NCBI RefSeq assembly: GCF_010093125.1
Contig: NZ_NMZQ01000012.1
Span: 1-35,432, forward strand
Direction of reading: 5' to 3'
Source of the DNA: Veillonella sp. R32
GTDB taxonomy: Bacteria > Bacillota > Negativicutes > Veillonellales > Veillonellaceae
DNA length: 35,432 nucleotides
The translations under genes were made by a program, and so were the position numbers. Below the pieces are notes generated by a model, which saw nothing but the letters and a program-made list of their open reading frames with translations, made no database searches and had not been told where the DNA came from. Of the stretch, positions 16,378-25,433 are shown in pieces (within the stretch, counting starts at the first letter, position 1; the number at the start of each line of letters is the position of its first letter).

Positions 16378-19020
16378 ATGAGCAAAAAACAAACGCCCAT
16401 GATGGATCAATACTTTTCCATAAAAGATAAATATAAAGAAGAGCTTTTATTTTTTCGTTTAGGCGATTTTTACGAGCTCTTTTATGATGATGCCTTAACA
16501 GCCTCAAGAGAGCTTAACATTACCCTCACTGGTCGAAATTCTGGTGAAGAAGAGAAAGCCCCCATGTGTGGGGTGCCGTATCATGCGGCGGAAGGTTATA
16601 TTGAAAAACTTATCAAGAAGGGTTACAAAGTAGCTATTTGTGAGCAAGTGGAAGACCCTAAGACCGCTAAGGGCATTGTGAAGCGCGATGTAATTCGCGT
16701 AATTACCCCTGGCACAGTGCTAACGGAAAATGGTACGGAAGCACGTGAAAATAACTTTTTAGCTTTATTTTATCGCACGGACGAAGCATTAATTCTTATT
16801 TTCTGTGATGTATCCACTGGTGAAGTGATTTGGGATCGCATGAGCCATGGTGAACGGCAAAGTGGCGTCTATGATGCCTTAGCTATGTATCGTCCATCAG
16901 AAATTGTCACCGTTAGTGCTATGCCTCTAGGCAAAGAGTTACAAGACTTTATTGATGTACAATTAGATAAAGTGGCCTTATCGCCTTTTACACCGGACTT
17001 AGCTATTGAAGACGTACGCAATCAAGGGATGGTTCATTTTACCGAAGCAGGCCTTTTAGAAGAAGATGTGCTGGAAGGGCTTGGGTACTTATTGACCTAT
17101 TTAGCCACGGTTATTAAGACCGATATTTCCCATATTAATTATATTCATCCGTTACGGATTGGTGATCGCATGGTGCTGGATACGTCCAGTTTACGCCATT
17201 TAGAAGTGACACATAATTTACGGGATGGTGGCGTGAAGGGGACTTTACTTCAAGTCTTAGATAAAACGTTGACGCCTATGGGAGCTCGCCTTTTAAAGCA
17301 ATGGGTAGAAAGTCCACTTATGGATATTCAGCATATTCAGCGTCGTCAAATGGCTTTAACGGAATTAATTGCTAAACCTACAGAGCAAGGCAAATTACGG
17401 GAATTGTTAAAATTAATTTTTGACTTTGAGCGTATTTTAGCTCGTGTGGAAACTGGTTCCGTTTCACCTCGTGATTTTACATCGTTACGTGAATCGCTAC
17501 GTATCTTGCCGGAATTAAAGGCCATTGCTGGTGCTTTTGAAGGAACCTTACTTCAAGAAGTAGTGAGCCAAATTGATTGTCACAGCGAAGTGTATGATTT
17601 ATTGGCTCGCGCTATTGCAGACCAGCCTGCTTTGACCTTAAAAGATGGTCGCGTTATCCGTGATGGTTATAATCAAGAATTAGATGATTTACGTTCCTTA
17701 GCCTCCAATAGTCAAGAATGGCTACATCGCTTAGAGGAAGAAGCGCGCGCTAAGACTGGGATTCGCCTAAAAACGGGTTACAATAAAGTATTTGGTTATT
17801 ACTTTGAAGTATCTCATGCTAATGCGGCTGATGTGCCAGATTATTTTATCCGTAAACAAACGTTGGCGAATGCTGAGCGTTATATAACACCAGAACTAAA
17901 AGAGTTTGAAGTGAATATTTTAAGCGCTAAGGATAAAATTGTCAGCTTAGAGCAAAAATTATATCAAGAATTGCGCGAAGCTGTAAAAGAAGCGGTAAAA
18001 CCAATTCAAGCTACCGCTAGAGCGTTAGCTAATCTGGATGTATTATCGGGGCTTGCACAAGTGGCGTATGAAGAACAGTATATTTGTCCTACTATGACTA
18101 TGAATGGGCAAATCACCATTCGTGATGGTCGCCATCCTGTGATTGAGAAGTTTTTAAAACGAGAAGTGTTCGTACCTAATGATGTGACTTTAAATCATAA
18201 TGGGGAAGAATTTTTACTCATTACAGGGCCTAACATGGCCGGTAAATCTACCTATATGCGGCAAGTAGCAGTTCTTATGATTATGGCGCAAATTGGTTCT
18301 TTCATTCCAGCTCGTGAGGCTGTTATTTCCCCAGTAGACCGTATTTTTACGCGTGTAGGGGCTAGTGATGATATTTCGACGGGCCAAAGTACTTTTATGG
18401 TAGAAATGAAAGAAGTAGCTTATATTCTCAATAATGCAACGGCCAATAGTTTGCTTATTCTTGATGAAATTGGTCGTGGTACTAGTACTTTTGATGGTCT
18501 GAGTATTGCCCAAGCGGTGGTGGAATATATTTGTAAGCACATTCATGGCAAGACTTTATTCGCTACTCACTATCATGAATTAATTCCTTTAGAAGAACAA
18601 TATGAAAAATTAAAGAATTATACCGTAGCGGTTAAAGAAAAAGGGAAAGATGTTGTCTTTTTACGGCGCATTGTACGAGGTGGCGCCGATCGCAGTTACG
18701 GTATCCATGTCGCTAAATTAGCAGGTTTGCCAAACTCAGTATTAAAACGGGCTGAAGTTATTTTAAGTGCTTTAGAAGGTAGCGCTGAATCCAAAGAAGC
18801 TGATGCTTTAGCTAGCGTAACTGGTGAAACGATGAACGCTTCAAGCCAGGCAGCTACACAAGTAGAAAGCACGGTAGGTGCGCCTACGAATGCTAATTTA
18901 TTCACTACCTCTGTGCTTGACGATTTATTAGCTGTGGATGTAATGAGTTTAACACCGATTGAAGCATTAAATGTACTATACAAATTGCAAGAAGAAGCCC
19001 GTAAGGGAGGTGGCCAGTAA
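16378..19020 (+). CDS. mutS: DNA mismatch repair protein MutS
   Basis: Recognises base mismatches and small loops and recruits MutL. The mismatch-binding domain begins TPMMDQYFSIKDKYKE and contains the Phe-Tyr-Glu of GDFYELF that inserts at the mismatch. The connector, lever (LRDGGVKGTLLQVLDKTLTPMGARLLKQW) and clamp regions follow, and the ATPase has Walker A GPNMAGKST near residue 617, with LILDEIGRGTSTFDG and THYHEL after it. I choose the ATG at 16378 (880 residues) because GGAGG at 16369-16373 lies five bases before it; an ATG at 16366 overlaps that site. Its TAA overlaps the mutL ATG. Confidence 0.98.
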   Translation: MSKKQTPMMDQYFSIKDKYKEELLFFRLGDFYELFYDDALTASRELNITLTGRNSGEEEKAPMCGVPYHAAEGYIEKLIKKGYKVAICEQVEDPKTAKGIVKRDVIRVITPGTVLTENGTEARENNFLALFYRTDEALILIFCDVSTGEVIWDRMSHGERQSGVYDALAMYRPSEIVTVSAMPLGKELQDFIDVQLDKVALSPFTPDLAIEDVRNQGMVHFTEAGLLEEDVLEGLGYLLTYLATVIKTDISHINYIHPLRIGDRMVLDTSSLRHLEVTHNLRDGGVKGTLLQVLDKTLTPMGARLLKQWVESPLMDIQHIQRRQMALTELIAKPTEQGKLRELLKLIFDFERILARVETGSVSPRDFTSLRESLRILPELKAIAGAFEGTLLQEVVSQIDCHSEVYDLLARAIADQPALTLKDGRVIRDGYNQELDDLRSLASNSQEWLHRLEEEARAKTGIRLKTGYNKVFGYYFEVSHANAADVPDYFIRKQTLANAERYITPELKEFEVNILSAKDKIVSLEQKLYQELREAVKEAVKPIQATARALANLDVLSGLAQVAYEEQYICPTMTMNGQITIRDGRHPVIEKFLKREVFVPNDVTLNHNGEEFLLITGPNMAGKSTYMRQVAVLMIMAQIGSFIPAREAVISPVDRIFTRVGASDDISTGQSTFMVEMKEVAYILNNATANSLLILDEIGRGTSTFDGLSIAQAVVEYICKHIHGKTLFATHYHELIPLEEQYEKLKNYTVAVKEKGKDVVFLRRIVRGGADRSYGIHVAKLAGLPNSVLKRAEVILSALEGSAESKEADALASVTGETMNASSQAATQVESTVGAPTNANLFTTSVLDDLLAVDVMSLTPIEALNVLYKLQEEARKGGGQ

Positions 19021-21077
19021 TGGCACTGATTCATGTTCTTGACGAAGTAACAATTAATAAAATAGCAGCTGGGGAAGTGGTTGAGCGGCCAGCTTCGGTA
19101 ATCAAAGAACTGCTAGAGAATTCCCTAGACGCAGGTGCTACGTCCATCGAAGTGGAAATCGCTGATGGTGGCACTAGTTATATGCGAGTTACTGATAATG
19201 GTTCTGGTATGACCGAAGAAGATGCACGCTTAGCGGTTCTTCGTCATGCTACGAGTAAAATAAAATCGGTGGATGACTTATTTGACATTGCATCCTTAGG
19301 CTTTCGTGGCGAAGCGTTAGCCAGTATTGCTTCCGTATCCCATTTTAGTTTGACTACTCGCAAGGTAGATCAGGAATTGGGTACACGCATTTTAATTGAT
19401 GGTGGCAAATTTACGGATTGTTTGCCTTTTGGGGCTCAACCAGGAACGACGATTGAAGTAAGAGATTTATTTTTTAACACTCCCGCACGGCGTAAATTTT
19501 TAAAAACGGACCGTACGGAAGGGGCTAAAATTCAAGATATTGTCGGCAAATTAGCCTTAAGTAATCCTCATGTGGCGTTTAAGCTAATTAGTAATGATAC
19601 AGTCAGTATTGTTGTGCCTGGGAATGGTAATTTAATCGATACAGTATCCGCTTTGTACGGCTATAAAGTGAGTGATGATATTTTCCCTATTGCCTATGAA
19701 TCGGAAGGGATTACGATTCAAGGGGTTGTTAGTAAACCGACGCTATTGAAGAGTAGTCGTATTTGGCAAACTGTGGTAGTCAATAATCGCGTTATTTCAG
19801 ATAAAGCGATTACGAAGGCAATCGATAATGCGTATCATGCATTACTGCCTAAAGGGGGCTATCCATTAGTGCTCTTGACTATAACGGTGCCACCAGGTAC
19901 GGTGGATATTAATGTCCATCCTCGTAAGAGTGAAGTGAAATTTGAAGATGATAAGCCTGTATTTAAAGCTGTATATCATGCTGTTTTACAGGCTTTGCAG
20001 AATCCACTGCAGCAACAAGGTCTTAGTGAGGCTCCTTGGGCTGATAGCGAAGGGCCATTGTCACCTGATAGTATTACAACCGCTGTTAATTATGATAAGT
20101 CCTTTACTAAGCAAGGCCTTGAAAAGTTAAATGATATTGATCTATTAGGTGACCGTGAGCCTGTGGTAGATTTAGAATATAATCGTCCTCAATTGTCTTC
20201 GGTGGCTCGTGAAAAGACGGAACACTTTGTACAGAAATTGAGAGCAGAAGGTTATGAAGCACCTAAGCGCACAACCTATGAGCAAAGCTCTTGGGTTGAG
20301 TCCGGTGATTTCACGGAAGGTTTTGTACCTAAAAGCTATACTACGGAAGATAAAGAAAAATTTCGTCAACTAGCGGCTAACTTACGCCGTGAGCAAAGTA
20401 CAGCTCCTAGTGATAAGCCAACGGAGCTTGAAACGGGTGTTAATACATATAGAAATGTGCCTGCTGGCGAATATGAACCAAGTAGTAAACAGCCTTTACC
20501 AGTTAATACAACGGGGTTATTACCCTTAGGTCAAGTGGCTTCTTGCTATATTTTGGCTAAAAAAGGGGATAATCTTTATATTATCGATCAGCATGCAGCG
20601 CATGAGCGTGTGCGCTATGATACCCTATGTAAGTCTGCTGAGGCAATCCCTATGCAAGAATTGCTGATTCCACAATACGTAGAAGCTAATGAAGAGGAAT
20701 TAATTATTGTGGAAGAACAAGGTGATACGCTGTTAAACCTCGGTTTTCAAGTGGTGCAAGGGGGACCGACTCAATTAAAAATTGAAGGGTTACCGATTGA
20801 TTTAGTGGAAAGCAAAGGGGAAGAGATACTTCGCTATGTTTTCTCGTTGTTAAAAGATTTTCAAGAACCTACTAAAGCACAGTTGCGTCATGAAATGTTA
20901 GCCTATGCATCCTGTCGTGGTGCTATTAAAGCCGGTCATAATCTAAATACCTATCAAATGGCGGTACTCATTGAAGACTTATTTCATACGGATAAACCTT
21001 ATGTATGTCCTCATGGTCGTCCTACGATTATTAAGTTTACCCCAGAAGAATTGGGCAAACTCTTTTTGCGGAGTTAA
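19020..21077 (+). CDS. mutL: DNA mismatch repair protein MutL, endonuclease type
   Basis: GHKL ATPase that acts downstream of MutS and nicks the new strand. N-terminal motifs are ELLENSLDAGATSIEVEI, DNGSGM and GFRGEALASI, followed by FFNTPARRKFLK and NVHPRKSEVKFED. A variable linker (about 340-480) leads to the C-terminal domain with the metal-binding endonuclease motif DQHAAHERVRYD at residues 523-534; it ends in Asp534 where the consensus DQHA(X)2E(X)4E has Glu. Further motifs ASCRGAIKAG and CPHGRPT complete the zinc/metal site, as in species that lack MutH and Dam. The 685 residues are normal. Start and stop overlap mutS and the next gene as TAATG. Confidence 0.98.
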   Translation: MALIHVLDEVTINKIAAGEVVERPASVIKELLENSLDAGATSIEVEIADGGTSYMRVTDNGSGMTEEDARLAVLRHATSKIKSVDDLFDIASLGFRGEALASIASVSHFSLTTRKVDQELGTRILIDGGKFTDCLPFGAQPGTTIEVRDLFFNTPARRKFLKTDRTEGAKIQDIVGKLALSNPHVAFKLISNDTVSIVVPGNGNLIDTVSALYGYKVSDDIFPIAYESEGITIQGVVSKPTLLKSSRIWQTVVVNNRVISDKAITKAIDNAYHALLPKGGYPLVLLTITVPPGTVDINVHPRKSEVKFEDDKPVFKAVYHAVLQALQNPLQQQGLSEAPWADSEGPLSPDSITTAVNYDKSFTKQGLEKLNDIDLLGDREPVVDLEYNRPQLSSVAREKTEHFVQKLRAEGYEAPKRTTYEQSSWVESGDFTEGFVPKSYTTEDKEKFRQLAANLRREQSTAPSDKPTELETGVNTYRNVPAGEYEPSSKQPLPVNTTGLLPLGQVASCYILAKKGDNLYIIDQHAAHERVRYDTLCKSAEAIPMQELLIPQYVEANEEELIIVEEQGDTLLNLGFQVVQGGPTQLKIEGLPIDLVESKGEEILRYVFSLLKDFQEPTKAQLRHEMLAYASCRGAIKAGHNLNTYQMAVLIEDLFHTDKPYVCPHGRPTIIKFTPEELGKLFLRS

Positions 21078-21859
21078 TGATGGCGATTGTAACAATTTCA
21101 CAAAAAGGCAAAGACCAGGAAGTAGCTAAGGCTAACGAAGTGGCTAAGCTCTTACAATTACCCTATGTAGCTCGCAAAGGTCTTTCTTTACCTCGTTTAC
21201 AAGCTCAACATGAGGGCGAAGACATTCTCATTGTTAGTAAACAAGGACCAAAGTTATACACTGGCGAAGGAAAGGCTCATGAATTTCACTTGTCCATGGC
21301 ACAGCTTCGTATCATTGCCTATGATAGAGGACAACGAGATCATTTAATCGAAGCCTTAGGTTTGGAGCCACTACATTCGTTGTTGGATTGTACGGCCGGC
21401 TTAGGGAGTGATAGCTTGTTAGTGGCTTATGCAAGACCAGAAATTAGTCGTCTAGTAGCGTTAGAGGGCAATCCTCTATTAGCTTATATTACTAATTATG
21501 GGTGTCGCCATTTTACTCATAAATCAGAAGCCGTTACACAGGCTTTGCGTCGCATTCAAGTCTGTGCTATGCGCTATGAAACATTTTTACAACAAGCGAG
21601 TACTAATAGTTTTGATGTGGTATATTTTGACCCCATGTTTGAAGTACCTGTAAAAGAAAGCCCACAATTTTTGAGTCTTCGTGGTCATGTATTGGCCACC
21701 TCTATGACTGAGACTATGCTAAAGGAAGCCAAAAGAGTGGCTCGTAACCGTGTTATCATTAAAGAGCGCCCGTTTAGCTTGGTGTTTCAAACTTGGGAGC
21801 CTTCTTATATAGAAGGTGGCACCTATAGCAATGTAGCCTATGGTGTGTATAAGGTGTAA
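21077..21859 (+). CDS. RsmJ-like class I SAM-dependent methyltransferase
   Basis: A 260-residue methyltransferase resembling RsmJ (YhiQ), which makes m2G1516 in 16S rRNA of E. coli. The SAM-binding motif I is LLDCTAGLGSDSLLVAY near residues 103-119, with the acidic motif II LEGNPLLA, and the catalytic-type motif YFDPMF around Asp185 near motif IV. The N-terminal 90 residues are a separate small domain (GKDQEVAKANEVAKLLQLPYVARKG...). The ATG at 21077 overlaps the mutL stop; a second ATG directly follows at 21080 and could equally be used. RsmJ activity in this lineage is inferred from the family. It is placed between mutL and miaA. Confidence 0.82.
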   Translation: MMAIVTISQKGKDQEVAKANEVAKLLQLPYVARKGLSLPRLQAQHEGEDILIVSKQGPKLYTGEGKAHEFHLSMAQLRIIAYDRGQRDHLIEALGLEPLHSLLDCTAGLGSDSLLVAYARPEISRLVALEGNPLLAYITNYGCRHFTHKSEAVTQALRRIQVCAMRYETFLQQASTNSFDVVYFDPMFEVPVKESPQFLSLRGHVLATSMTETMLKEAKRVARNRVIIKERPFSLVFQTWEPSYIEGGTYSNVAYGVYKV

Positions 21860-21873
21860 GTAAGGAGGCATCC

Positions 21874-22806
21874 ATGGAATCATTAATTACTATTTTAGGG
21901 CCAACAGCGGTGGGCAAAACTGAGTTAACCTTACGCCTAGGAGAGGCTTTAAATGGCGTAGTTATTTCAGGGGATGCGTATCAAATATATAGAGGGTTGA
22001 ATATTGGTACGGCCAAACCAACCGCTGAAGAATTGAGAAGGGTACCACATCGTTTGATTGATATTCGGAATGCTGAAGATAGCTATAGCGTAGCGGATTT
22101 TCAAAATGAAGCTAGTCGAGCCATTACAGCAGCTCATGAAATAGGACAAATGCCTATCTTATCAGGCGGTACTGGTTTTTATGTTCAATCCTTGTTGGAA
22201 GGATTTGATTTCTCTGTAGAGGGGCCAGATACAGGTATTCGCGAGCGTTTAGAACATATGTGGCAAACGGATGGTGAGTCAGCTGTATTGGCTTATGGTA
22301 ACGAATTAGCTGCTAAAGGTAATATTACGCTACGTTTTACTGATAAACATCGGTTGTTTAGAGCTATTGAGTTGATGGAACAAGGGAATTATGAGGCCCT
22401 CATACATCAAACAAAAGCAGGCTTATCTTATGAAGGACCGGTTATGGGCTTGCGTCGTAATCGTGAGGAATTATACAAGCGTATTAATTTACGAGTTAAT
22501 ATCATGGTAGATCAAGGGTTATTTGAAGAAGTAGAGGCCTTGTTAGACAGTGGTGTATCACCTCATTGCCAAGCTTTTAAAGGAATTGGCTATAAAGAGG
22601 TGGTTGCTTATTTTCAAGGTCAATGTACTAAAAGCGAAGCCATTAGCGCCATTCAGCAGAACACAAGACGTTTTGCGAAGCGACAAATTACTTGGTATAA
22701 ACGGATGCCTTATATTACTTGGCTAGATTGCGACAAGAGAACAAGTGACTCTATTTATGAGGAGGCTATGGCGCTTATTCAAACACAGCTAATGATAGGT
22801 CAGTGA
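21874..22806 (+). CDS. miaA: tRNA dimethylallyltransferase
   Basis: Transfers a dimethylallyl group to A37 of tRNAs reading UNN codons, giving i6A37, the substrate of MiaB. The P-loop ILGPTAVGKTEL is at residues 7-18, followed by the substrate segment GDAYQIYRGLNIGTAKP, where most homologues have DSMQVY; the Ala/Tyr variant is conservative in shape but notable. GGTGFYVQSLLEG and the C-terminal FAKRQITWYKRM are standard. Length 310 is normal. AAGGAGG precedes the ATG, 14 bases after the methyltransferase gene. It uses dimethylallyl diphosphate from the MEP pathway, two of whose enzymes are also in this window. Confidence 0.97.
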   Translation: MESLITILGPTAVGKTELTLRLGEALNGVVISGDAYQIYRGLNIGTAKPTAEELRRVPHRLIDIRNAEDSYSVADFQNEASRAITAAHEIGQMPILSGGTGFYVQSLLEGFDFSVEGPDTGIRERLEHMWQTDGESAVLAYGNELAAKGNITLRFTDKHRLFRAIELMEQGNYEALIHQTKAGLSYEGPVMGLRRNREELYKRINLRVNIMVDQGLFEEVEALLDSGVSPHCQAFKGIGYKEVVAYFQGQCTKSEAISAIQQNTRRFAKRQITWYKRMPYITWLDCDKRTSDSIYEEAMALIQTQLMIGQ

Positions 22807-22917
22807 AGTGATTACAATTAGAACGCAACACTATCTATTTTGGCTTGAATTTTTTATAGGCTATTAGTAGAACCAGATTAATCTATTTATTATTTTCAGT
22901 TAGGATGTTTATATAGA

Positions 22918-24159
22918 ATGAATTTAGATCGTATTCGTGACGAAGCCTTGCGCATGGCAGAGCCACAGTTTAAACAGTTTGAACCTATTGCGTTACATAA
23001 CACTAAGAAAGTATTAGAAGCATTTAAAGAATGCCAATTGAGTGATTATCATTTCAATGGCACTAGCGGTTACGGCTATAATGATAGTGGCCGTGAAAAG
23101 CTGGATGAAGTATTTGCCCATGTATTTAAAGCAGAAAAAGCTTTAGTTCGGGCTCATTTTGTATCAGGAACCCATGCCCTTGCAACAACGCTAGTAGCCT
23201 TACTAGGTAGTGGTAAAGAGGGCAAAGAATTTGTATATGCCGTAGGGGCTCCTTATGATACGATGCAATCCGTAATTGGTGTACCCCATTCTGTGCGGAA
23301 TTCGTTAGTGGAACGTGGTTTTATCTATAAAGAAGTGCCATTAAAAAACAATACGTATGATTTAGAAAGCATTGTAGCAGCGGTTACAGAAGATACACGA
23401 GTAGTGGTAATTCAACGTTCGCGTGGCTATAGTACGCGTGAGCCTTTATCGGTTGCCGATATTGAAATCATCTGTAAAGCTGTAAAAGCGAAGAATCCAA
23501 AGACTCTTTGCTTTGTCGATAATTGCTATGGTGAATTTACAGAAACGACGGAGCCGTTAGAACATGGCGCTGATATTATGGCAGGCTCTTTAATTAAAAA
23601 CGCTGGCGGTGGCATTGCGCCTACCGGTGGTTATGTAGCTGGTAAAGCAGAGCTGGTAGAAGATGTAGCGTATGAGTTGACGGCGCCAGGTTTAGGTGAT
23701 CATATGGGCTCCTATTCACCAGGCTATCGATTATTCTTCCAAGGTTTATTCTTAGCGCCCCATGTAGTATTACAAGCCTTGAAAGGGGCTGTATATACAG
23801 CCGCCGTAGGCACTTTGTTAGGCTATGAAGTATTCCCTAAAGTGGATTCCCCTCGCTTTGATTTAATTCAGGCTATTAATCTTCATAATGCGGAAGAAAT
23901 GGAACAATTTTGCCGTGGTATGCAGGCCTATTCTCCGGTAGATGCCCATGTTCGTCCTGTACCTGGTGATATGCCTGGTTATACGGACCAAATCATTATG
24001 GCGGGTGGTACCTTTGTACAAGGTTCTTCGATTGAACTCAGTGCTGATGGTCCCGTTCGTCCACCTTATACTATTTTTATGCAAGGTGGCTTAGTGTTTG
24101 AACATTCAATGTTAGGCATTTTAGGGGCTGCTGAAGAAATTTTAGCGCATAGAGAATAG
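22918..24159 (+). CDS. PLP-dependent YnbB/aluminium-resistance family protein (methionine gamma-lyase-like)
   Basis: A 413-residue fold-type I PLP enzyme of the family called aluminium resistance protein, YnbB in Bacillus, where it also lies near miaA. Recognised from FNGTSGYGYNDSGREKLDEVFAHVFKAEKALVRAHFVSGTHAL, VIQRSRGYSTREPL, CFVDNCYGEF and GSLIKNAGGGIAPTGGYVAG, whose Lys227 should hold the cofactor. Annotations as methionine gamma-lyase rest on distant similarity to Cys/Met metabolism enzymes; the true substrate is unknown. The gene is 111 bases downstream of miaA with only a weak ribosome site (AGGA, distant from the ATG), so translation may be low or the start may be imperfectly placed. 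Confidence 0.85.
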   Translation: MNLDRIRDEALRMAEPQFKQFEPIALHNTKKVLEAFKECQLSDYHFNGTSGYGYNDSGREKLDEVFAHVFKAEKALVRAHFVSGTHALATTLVALLGSGKEGKEFVYAVGAPYDTMQSVIGVPHSVRNSLVERGFIYKEVPLKNNTYDLESIVAAVTEDTRVVVIQRSRGYSTREPLSVADIEIICKAVKAKNPKTLCFVDNCYGEFTETTEPLEHGADIMAGSLIKNAGGGIAPTGGYVAGKAELVEDVAYELTAPGLGDHMGSYSPGYRLFFQGLFLAPHVVLQALKGAVYTAAVGTLLGYEVFPKVDSPRFDLIQAINLHNAEEMEQFCRGMQAYSPVDAHVRPVPGDMPGYTDQIIMAGGTFVQGSSIELSADGPVRPPYTIFMQGGLVFEHSMLGILGAAEEILAHRE

Positions 24160-24210
24160 TCGCCTTTTACAGGATATTTCTAGATATCTCTATATATTAG
24201 ACCTATTTTG

Positions 24211-24243
24211 TGTTATACTATCTTTTGCTTTAGTTTTTAAAGC
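24211..24243 (+). promoter_or_regulatory. Candidate extended -10 promoter and leader hairpin upstream of mnmA
   Basis: TG at 24211-24212, then TATACT at 24214-24219, form an extended -10 element without a good -35 box. Just downstream, GCTTTA (24227-24232) pairs with TAAAGC (24238-24243) around a T-rich loop. The remaining leader to the mnmA ATG at 24358 is over 100 bases and pyrimidine-rich; I see no recognisable riboswitch in it. Confidence 0.4.
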
Positions 24244-24357
24244 ATTCTGTATCTACATTTTTATTTTTTGAGTCAGTATATACATATTCGGACTTTCACT
24301 CTGTATCATGTATATTGAGTTACTGTACAGGTCAAGCGACCAACAGAAGGAGAAAGC

Positions 24358-25419
24358 ATGGAAAACGTTGTAGCAGTTGCAATGAGTGGGGGCGTAGATA
24401 GCTCCTTAACAGCGTCGATGCTGTTAGAACAAGGGTATAAGGTATTTGGTATTACCTTGCGTTTATGGGTAAGTGACACGGATCCAGATGATGTGCCATT
24501 AGCCGTAACCGATGCTAAGAAAATGTGTGATTTTCTTGGTATTGAGCATCATGTAGTCGATGCTCGGGATATTTTTTATGATAATGTGGTAGATTATTTT
24601 GTTAATGAATATGCCGCTGGCCGCACGCCGAATCCCTGTGTATTCTGTAATAAAAATATAAAATTTGATTTACTATTAAACAGAGCTTTAGAACTAGGCG
24701 CTACGCACATGGTAACCGGTCACTATGCGCAAGTTCGTTATAATGAAGCGACAAAATTATATGAACTTCATAAAGGGGATGACCCTTCGAAGGATCAAAG
24801 CTATGTATTATATACTTTGAATCAACATATTCTAAGTCATCTTATGTTCCCTCTAGGGGCGCAAAAGAAGACCTTAACTCGTGAAATGGCGAATGATCGT
24901 GATTTACCAGTAGCGAATAAACCAGATAGTGAAGATATTTGTTTCTTGCCAAATCATAACTATCAAGGGTTTATTAAAAAACAGTTGACAACAGCACCTA
25001 AGTCAGGCAATATTGTTCATGAAAATGGTGAAATTTTAGGTCAACATAATGGTTTATTTAATTACACTATTGGGCAACGTAAAGGTCTAGGGATTGCTTA
25101 TAAATACCCCTTGTATGTTGTTCGTTTAGATGGTGAAAAGAATGAAGTAATTGTTGGTCCTGATGAAAGTTTATTTACGAATCGTATGATTTGTAAGCAT
25201 TATAACTTCTTATCAGGTACTATTCCACAAGAGTTACATGCAGCAGGGAAAATTCGCTATGCAGCGAACCCATCACCATGTGTAGCTCGTATATTAGATG
25301 ATGAAACGATGGAAGTTGTATTTGAAACGCCACAGCGGGCCATCACGCCAGGTCAATCGGTCGTATTCTATGACGGCACGCAAGTCCTTGGAGGAGGCGT
25401 TATCGAAACTGTTTGTTAG
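24358..25419 (+). CDS. mnmA: tRNA-specific 2-thiouridylase
   Basis: Thiolates U34 of tRNA-Lys, -Glu and -Gln using a persulfide delivered by a sulfurtransferase or cysteine desulfurase. The PP-loop AMSGGVDSS is at residues 8-16. The first catalytic cysteine lies in [12 protein letters not shown] and the second in [18 protein letters not shown] and [11 protein letters not shown] are also diagnostic, and the C-terminal beta-barrel ends with [19 protein letters not shown]. The 353 residues match bacterial MnmA. AAGGAG precedes the ATG. It heads the mnmA-lepA-hemW group, with lepA starting 14 bases after its stop. Confidence 0.98.
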   Translation: MENVVAVAMSGGVDSSLTASMLLEQGYKVFGITLRLWVSDTDPDDVPLAVTDAKKMCDFLGIEHHVVDARDIFYDNVVDYFVNEYAAGRTPNPCVFCNKNIKFDLLLNRALELGATHMVTGHYAQVRYNEATKLYELHKGDDPSKDQSYVLYTLNQHILSHLMFPLGAQKKTLTREMANDRDLPVANKPDSEDICFLPNHNYQGFIKKQLTTAPKSGNIVHENGEILGQHNGLFNYTIGQRKGLGIAYKYPLYVVRLDGEKNEVIVGPDESLFTNRMICKHYNFLSGTIPQELHAAGKIRYAANPSPCVARILDDETMEVVFETPQRAITPGQSVVFYDGTQVLGGGVIETVC

Positions 25420-25433
25420 AGAGAGGTAATTTG

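Noticed and set aside
19942-20130. A 62-codon + strand ORF inside mutL
   Set aside because: It lies out of frame in the intact mutL gene and has no ribosome binding site of its own.
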